Shown piece by piece: positions 56,511 to 60,000 of a DNA stretch of 60,000 nt. Made by a program: the position numbers and the translations under genes. How positions within the stretch are numbered: position 1 is the stretch's first letter; every line of letters starts with the position of its first letter. A model generated the notes under the pieces. That model was given only the letters and a program-made list of their open reading frames with translations, ran no database searches and was not told the DNA's origin. The stretch lies in the NCBI RefSeq assembly GCF_964355755.1, contig NC_092676.1, forward strand, positions 18,088,288-18,148,287, in the 5' to 3' direction. This stretch comes from Antedon mediterranea (Eukaryota > Echinodermata > Crinoidea > Comatulida > Antedonidae).

Positions 56511-56740
56511 GAGGTATGATCAGAATATACTGTTAAGCGTGCGTGTGTCATACTTATAATAATATACCTAAAATATAGATTTAATGGACCAGAACTACAT
56601 TCAATATCCTATTTAGTTTACCTTTTACAATTTTCTTAAAACTTAATGTTTAATTTAATTTCAATATATAATTCCATTGCATGGTAGGCCTACACCGTAA
56701 AGTTGAATAATATTTTTTTAAAATCCAGATCTTAAAGAGA

Positions 56741-58061
56741 CAGGGCTGAGCGAACCCACTTGCCCGACGCCCGGGACAAGTGGTTTTTACGGTCGGACAA
56801 CCACATTTAACGTATCCTCTTGTCCGAGGACAAGCACTTTTGAAATTCAGGAAATTAAACTAAGAGCACAGAAAACCATGTGCCAACACAGTTAGCCATG
56901 TGCATTAATAAAAATAGCAGGCTTCTTCAAAGCACATTAAACCCAGTGCATTTAATACATCACTGATTGGTCAATGACCTGAGTCACATCATTATAGATT
57001 ACACGATTTTCTATTTGGGGAGGTAATTAAAACATTTTTGGACCATGCAGTGGTTGAGACATAGGTTAACTGGGTAATTAAAAAAATGCCCAGTTAAAAA
57101 GAACCCCCGTAATTAATGGACTCTACCAGGTATTGTTGATCAAAAATACCATGCATCAAGATGGAAGCTGTATGCACGCGAGGAGGTGGTAGGCCCAGTA
57201 TTTTAATTTTTCTCTGTACATCGTGCATGGAACGGACAATTGATACGTGATAAGTGGTTTCATAGGGAAAAGAATGTTTTTTATAAATTTACCTGTGAAA
57301 TGCAACAAGCTATTTTATTTAGTGAATTGGATAATAACAAAAACATCCTCTCTCCGTCCGTTGTAGAGTAGGAGGCCTAACTTCTAGAGTAAGGATGGCC
57401 TGGGTCCTGGAGGTATTTTTCTCTCTCTCCATGGTGACGGTCTAAGGCCTAGTGTCTGGATGGCAAGCTTTAATTAGTATTGGGCCTAGCCAGACCTACA
57501 TTAATTCGGTATTATTTGTTAACTAATTATGCCTGGACAAAATAACAATTATTTAAAAAAATAATTTTAATTATGCCTGGACAAAATAAACATTATTTAA
57601 AAAAATAATTTAAATATACCTACTAATACTATCTAGCTAGCCGGCATAGCTACAGTAGGCAAAGATCAGTTCACATGTATGACTAGGCTATGATACGTTT
57701 GTATATAATAGACACCACAGTTTTTTTGGTAATTCAATTCTTTTATTTTTTATTTACTAACTACTATTTATGAATTAGGCCTACAGTACTCTACACACTG
57801 TTGTGTTAATAAAATAAAACCTAAAAATGACCGTTATTTTTATCAAAATATTGAGCAGGCTAAAAAAGTCTAGGCTAGGCCTATAAACTGCTGAATTTTA
57901 AATAGACAATAAACACTTGCGTGACATTTATCGACACTTGTGTAATTTTTTGCCTATTGCGCAATAAAGAGGGACAAGTAAATTTTTTTCTCGGACAAGT
58001 GAATTCCGTGCAGGTACTTGTCCGGGGACAAGTGAAAGAAATTGAAATTCCCTCACCCCTG
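56741..58061. mobile_element. DNA transposon, CAGGGCTGAG ends, AGAGA duplication
   Basis: Left CAGGGCTGAG and right CTCACCCCTG are inverted with one mismatch, flanked by AGAGA on both sides (56736-56740, 58062-58066). Just inside both ends lie clusters of the word GGACAAGTG/CACTTGTCC (56755-56850 and 57970-58040). Frames on both strands across the right cluster are artefacts of this repeat. No transposase seen in 1321 bp. Confidence 0.75.
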
Positions 58062-58339
58062 AGAGAGAAAAGAAGAATTAACCAATGCGATTTGATACTC
58101 TTAAAACACATAACCTAATTATCAATTCATTGCTTGAAGTATGTTGAACAAATGAAATGTTGAAAACAGTGAGGAAAAAGCGAAGAAAAAGAGTGAAAAA
58201 TAAAAACATATGTTTGAAATATTAGAAATCTGAAAAGGATCAATGACAAATTAATTACAAAGCTGATTTCTTTTCAAGAACATACTGTAGTGGAATATAA
58301 AAGGAAAACGAACCAGTGAGCAGTCAAAAAAATTACCAT

Positions 58340-58850
58340 CTATTCTTGTAGAGAAAATGAAAGAGGCTTTAAGGCAAATGCAAGAAAACAAAGCTCCAAC
58401 ACTGATGATGAAGCTTGATGAGGCAATAACACATCCAGCTCATAACACTATACAACAACATCTTTGAAACCAGAAGAAATGAAGAGAAGCAATGATATAC
58501 TTTTAAACACAAAAACATGACAAAACTGACATCAACCATTACCGACCAAACGAACATTATCACATGTACACAAATATTTTACAAAATCAATCAAAACAAA
58601 ATCAGAGACTGACTAGAAGTACATAAACTAATATATATGGCTTCATACAGTAGGACCATCTTATACAGTTTGTCAATCAACTAAAATAAAAAGGAAGAGA
58701 ATATCACCAAATCTTTGATTTAGAGATTATCAGAAAGCATTTGACTCAATAAAACAGGCATTACCATTATTAGAGGGAATAATTATACCTCAACAAATAT
58801 TGATTACGATCGTTAAAAGAGTAGTTAAGGAAGATTAGTAAGACAAGGCG
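58340..58850 (+). pseudogene. Decayed non-LTR reverse transcriptase fragment
   Basis: Pieces in shifting frames match the N-terminal part of an RTE/CR1-like RT: EALRQMQENKAP, LDEAITHPAHNTI, KTDINHYRPNE and YQKAFDSIKQALPLL (the AFDS of motif A). Many stops and frameshifts. It may belong to the same broad family as the LINE tails in the LRR introns. Confidence 0.65.
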
Positions 58851-58924
58851 ACACTTGAGATCTTCACTGCATTTGAAGAGGTGTTTAATCAAAGGGCTAA
58901 TCTAAAAAATAGAGTAAATATCAC

Positions 58925-59140
58925 TTTAAAGACAAAATAAACAGTTAATTTAACCAAAACCACATTGACTTCCAGCCTATTTTTTTGCTTTGAATTACAG
59001 TTTTTTGGGTATGCACTATATAATTTTTTTTCAATCCAATTATGGGTGAAATAGTGAATAACTATTATGTGTGACATTAAAATTGCATATTCAACAAAAA
59101 TATTTGTCAAAATTACTTTGTCAGGGGAAAATAAGTATAT
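58925..59140. repeat. Dispersed repeat, copy 3
   Basis: Matches 39535-39745 and 46070-46270 (AACAGTTAATTTAACCAAAA, GCATATTCAACAAAAATA). Confidence 0.6.
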
Positions 59141-59392
59141 CTATAATAGCCTGTGATACTATTAGCAAATATTTCAAATTTAGTTTTGAAACTTTCCCAT
59201 TACAAACAATTGCCATAATTCTGATAACATTACAATACACCCATCCTCTGGGACTTATTTTCAAATGTAGCTAAAAACTTTCCAGTACAATTCCGGCCAT
59301 TTTGATGTGTATAGATGCATGCAGTAGCATTGGAAAAGCGAGAGAGGGGGAGGTGGTTGGGGTAATGGAAAGACACATATTTTTTACATATT

Positions 59393-59521
59393 TGTCTACA
59401 CTATAAACTAGTTTAACAAAAAAGGTGTGATGTGTCCAAATATGGTAGTGATATCATGTCATCGTGTCCATATATGGGCACATCATATTTTTTTGTCGCA
59501 TAAAGTTTTATAGTGTAGACA
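59393..59521. mobile_element. MITE, TGTCTACACTATA family (intact ends)
   Basis: Left TGTCTACACTATAAACTAGT and right AGTTTTATAGTGTAGACA are inverted repeats. The core AAATATGGTAGTGATAT and CCATATATGG match the copy at 18163-18311. Confidence 0.85.
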
Positions 59522-59639
59522 GAGTTTAACATTTGTGTAACATGTAAAAAAATGTCTCTCCATCCACCCCAACCCCCTCCCCCCTTTTTTAAATAGATTA
59601 TTAATTGCTAAATATATGCAAAACGATGTGTCATAGCTC

Positions 59640-60000
59640 AAATTGACATTTCCAATTGAATTCTGACAAAATATTCTGTTAGAGCAAGTATAAATGTGTA
59701 TATTCTGAACAATTTGACACCAAACTGAACTTTTTAGGACAAATAGTTACCGAGATATCGACATATTCAAACATTAGAGGTCAAGGGTCAAAAAAGCTTA
59801 ATTTATGGTAGTTTTTTTTTTAAGTTTCTATTAGACTAAATATTAGATTTATTTTCTTAACATTTTGAGCCCATTCTCAAATCTCTGAGATTGCGTGTTA
59901 TTGAGATATTAGGCAATCAAGGTCAAAGGTCAAACTGAAAAATAAAGCCTTTGCGGCCATTTAAAAACAAAAAATTTCATTATAGCGAATATAAATATAT
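59640..60000 (-). repeat. Degenerate tandem repeat, reverse copy of 55945-56510
   Basis: Reverse-complement words AGGTCAAGGGTCAAA, GGTCAAAGGTCAAAC and GTTACCGAGATAT match the forward block. It runs off the right edge. Confidence 0.6.

Noticed and set aside
57881-58118. Frames on both strands with Cys-Pro-Arg repeats
   Set aside because: They come from the repeated GGACAAGTG word at the right end of the transposon at 56741-58061.

Overview
The window is animal nuclear DNA: AT-rich, intron-rich and packed with transposon relics. It most likely comes from a marine deuterostome invertebrate. An echinoderm is my best guess, from the relaxin-receptor-like gene family and the abundant TAGGCCTA motif, but I have not proved it. 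Prokaryotic features (operons, ribosome binding sites, CRISPR arrays) are absent. Most long open frames are chance or transposon frames. The real host genes are built from short exons on the minus strand.

The window holds two tandem paralogues of one receptor gene, both read right to left. Copy B (51574 down to 24236) appears complete. Its order is signal peptide exon, EGF exon, LRR N-terminal Cys-cap exon, a first LRR exon, nine near-identical 72-bp LRR exons, two diverged LRR exons, and one exon with a cysteine hinge plus a seven-helix rhodopsin-type domain like relaxin receptors (type C LGRs). I placed 16 exons by splice sites. Their phases all agree, and the spliced frame is 722 codons plus a stop. 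Copy A (12899 down to the left edge) has the same 5' exons and at least six LRR exons; its 7TM part lies outside the window. One copy A LRR exon has a damaged 3' end. The EGF-LRR-7TM order without an LDLa module, and LRR exons that vary almost only at concave-face residues around the splice junctions, are the most interesting points.

Layout. 1-6590: copy A LRR array, with LINE 3' fragments in its introns and one Helitron-like insertion. 6590-12900: copy A 5' introns and exons. 12900-15230: copy A upstream region, paralogous to 51580-54860. 15230-24230: spacer between the genes, with a CR1-like retrotransposon tail, an AT microsatellite, a 52-copy array of a 55-bp satellite, and a 470-bp tandem duplication carrying palindromes. 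24236-36232: copy B 7TM exon and LRR array, interrupted by a Tc1/pogo-type MITE, an inverted Penelope-like fragment and a 3.4-kb Helitron. 36233-51574: copy B 5' introns and exons, with more DNA transposons and two 67-bp minisatellite arrays. 51580-60000: copy B upstream region, then transposon debris.

The receptors should act at the cell surface. The EGF and LRR ectodomain would bind a ligand and the 7TM domain would signal. The LRR array seems to have grown by duplication of units of about 860 bp, each holding one exon and one intron. Identical exon phase means exons can be gained, lost or skipped without breaking the frame.
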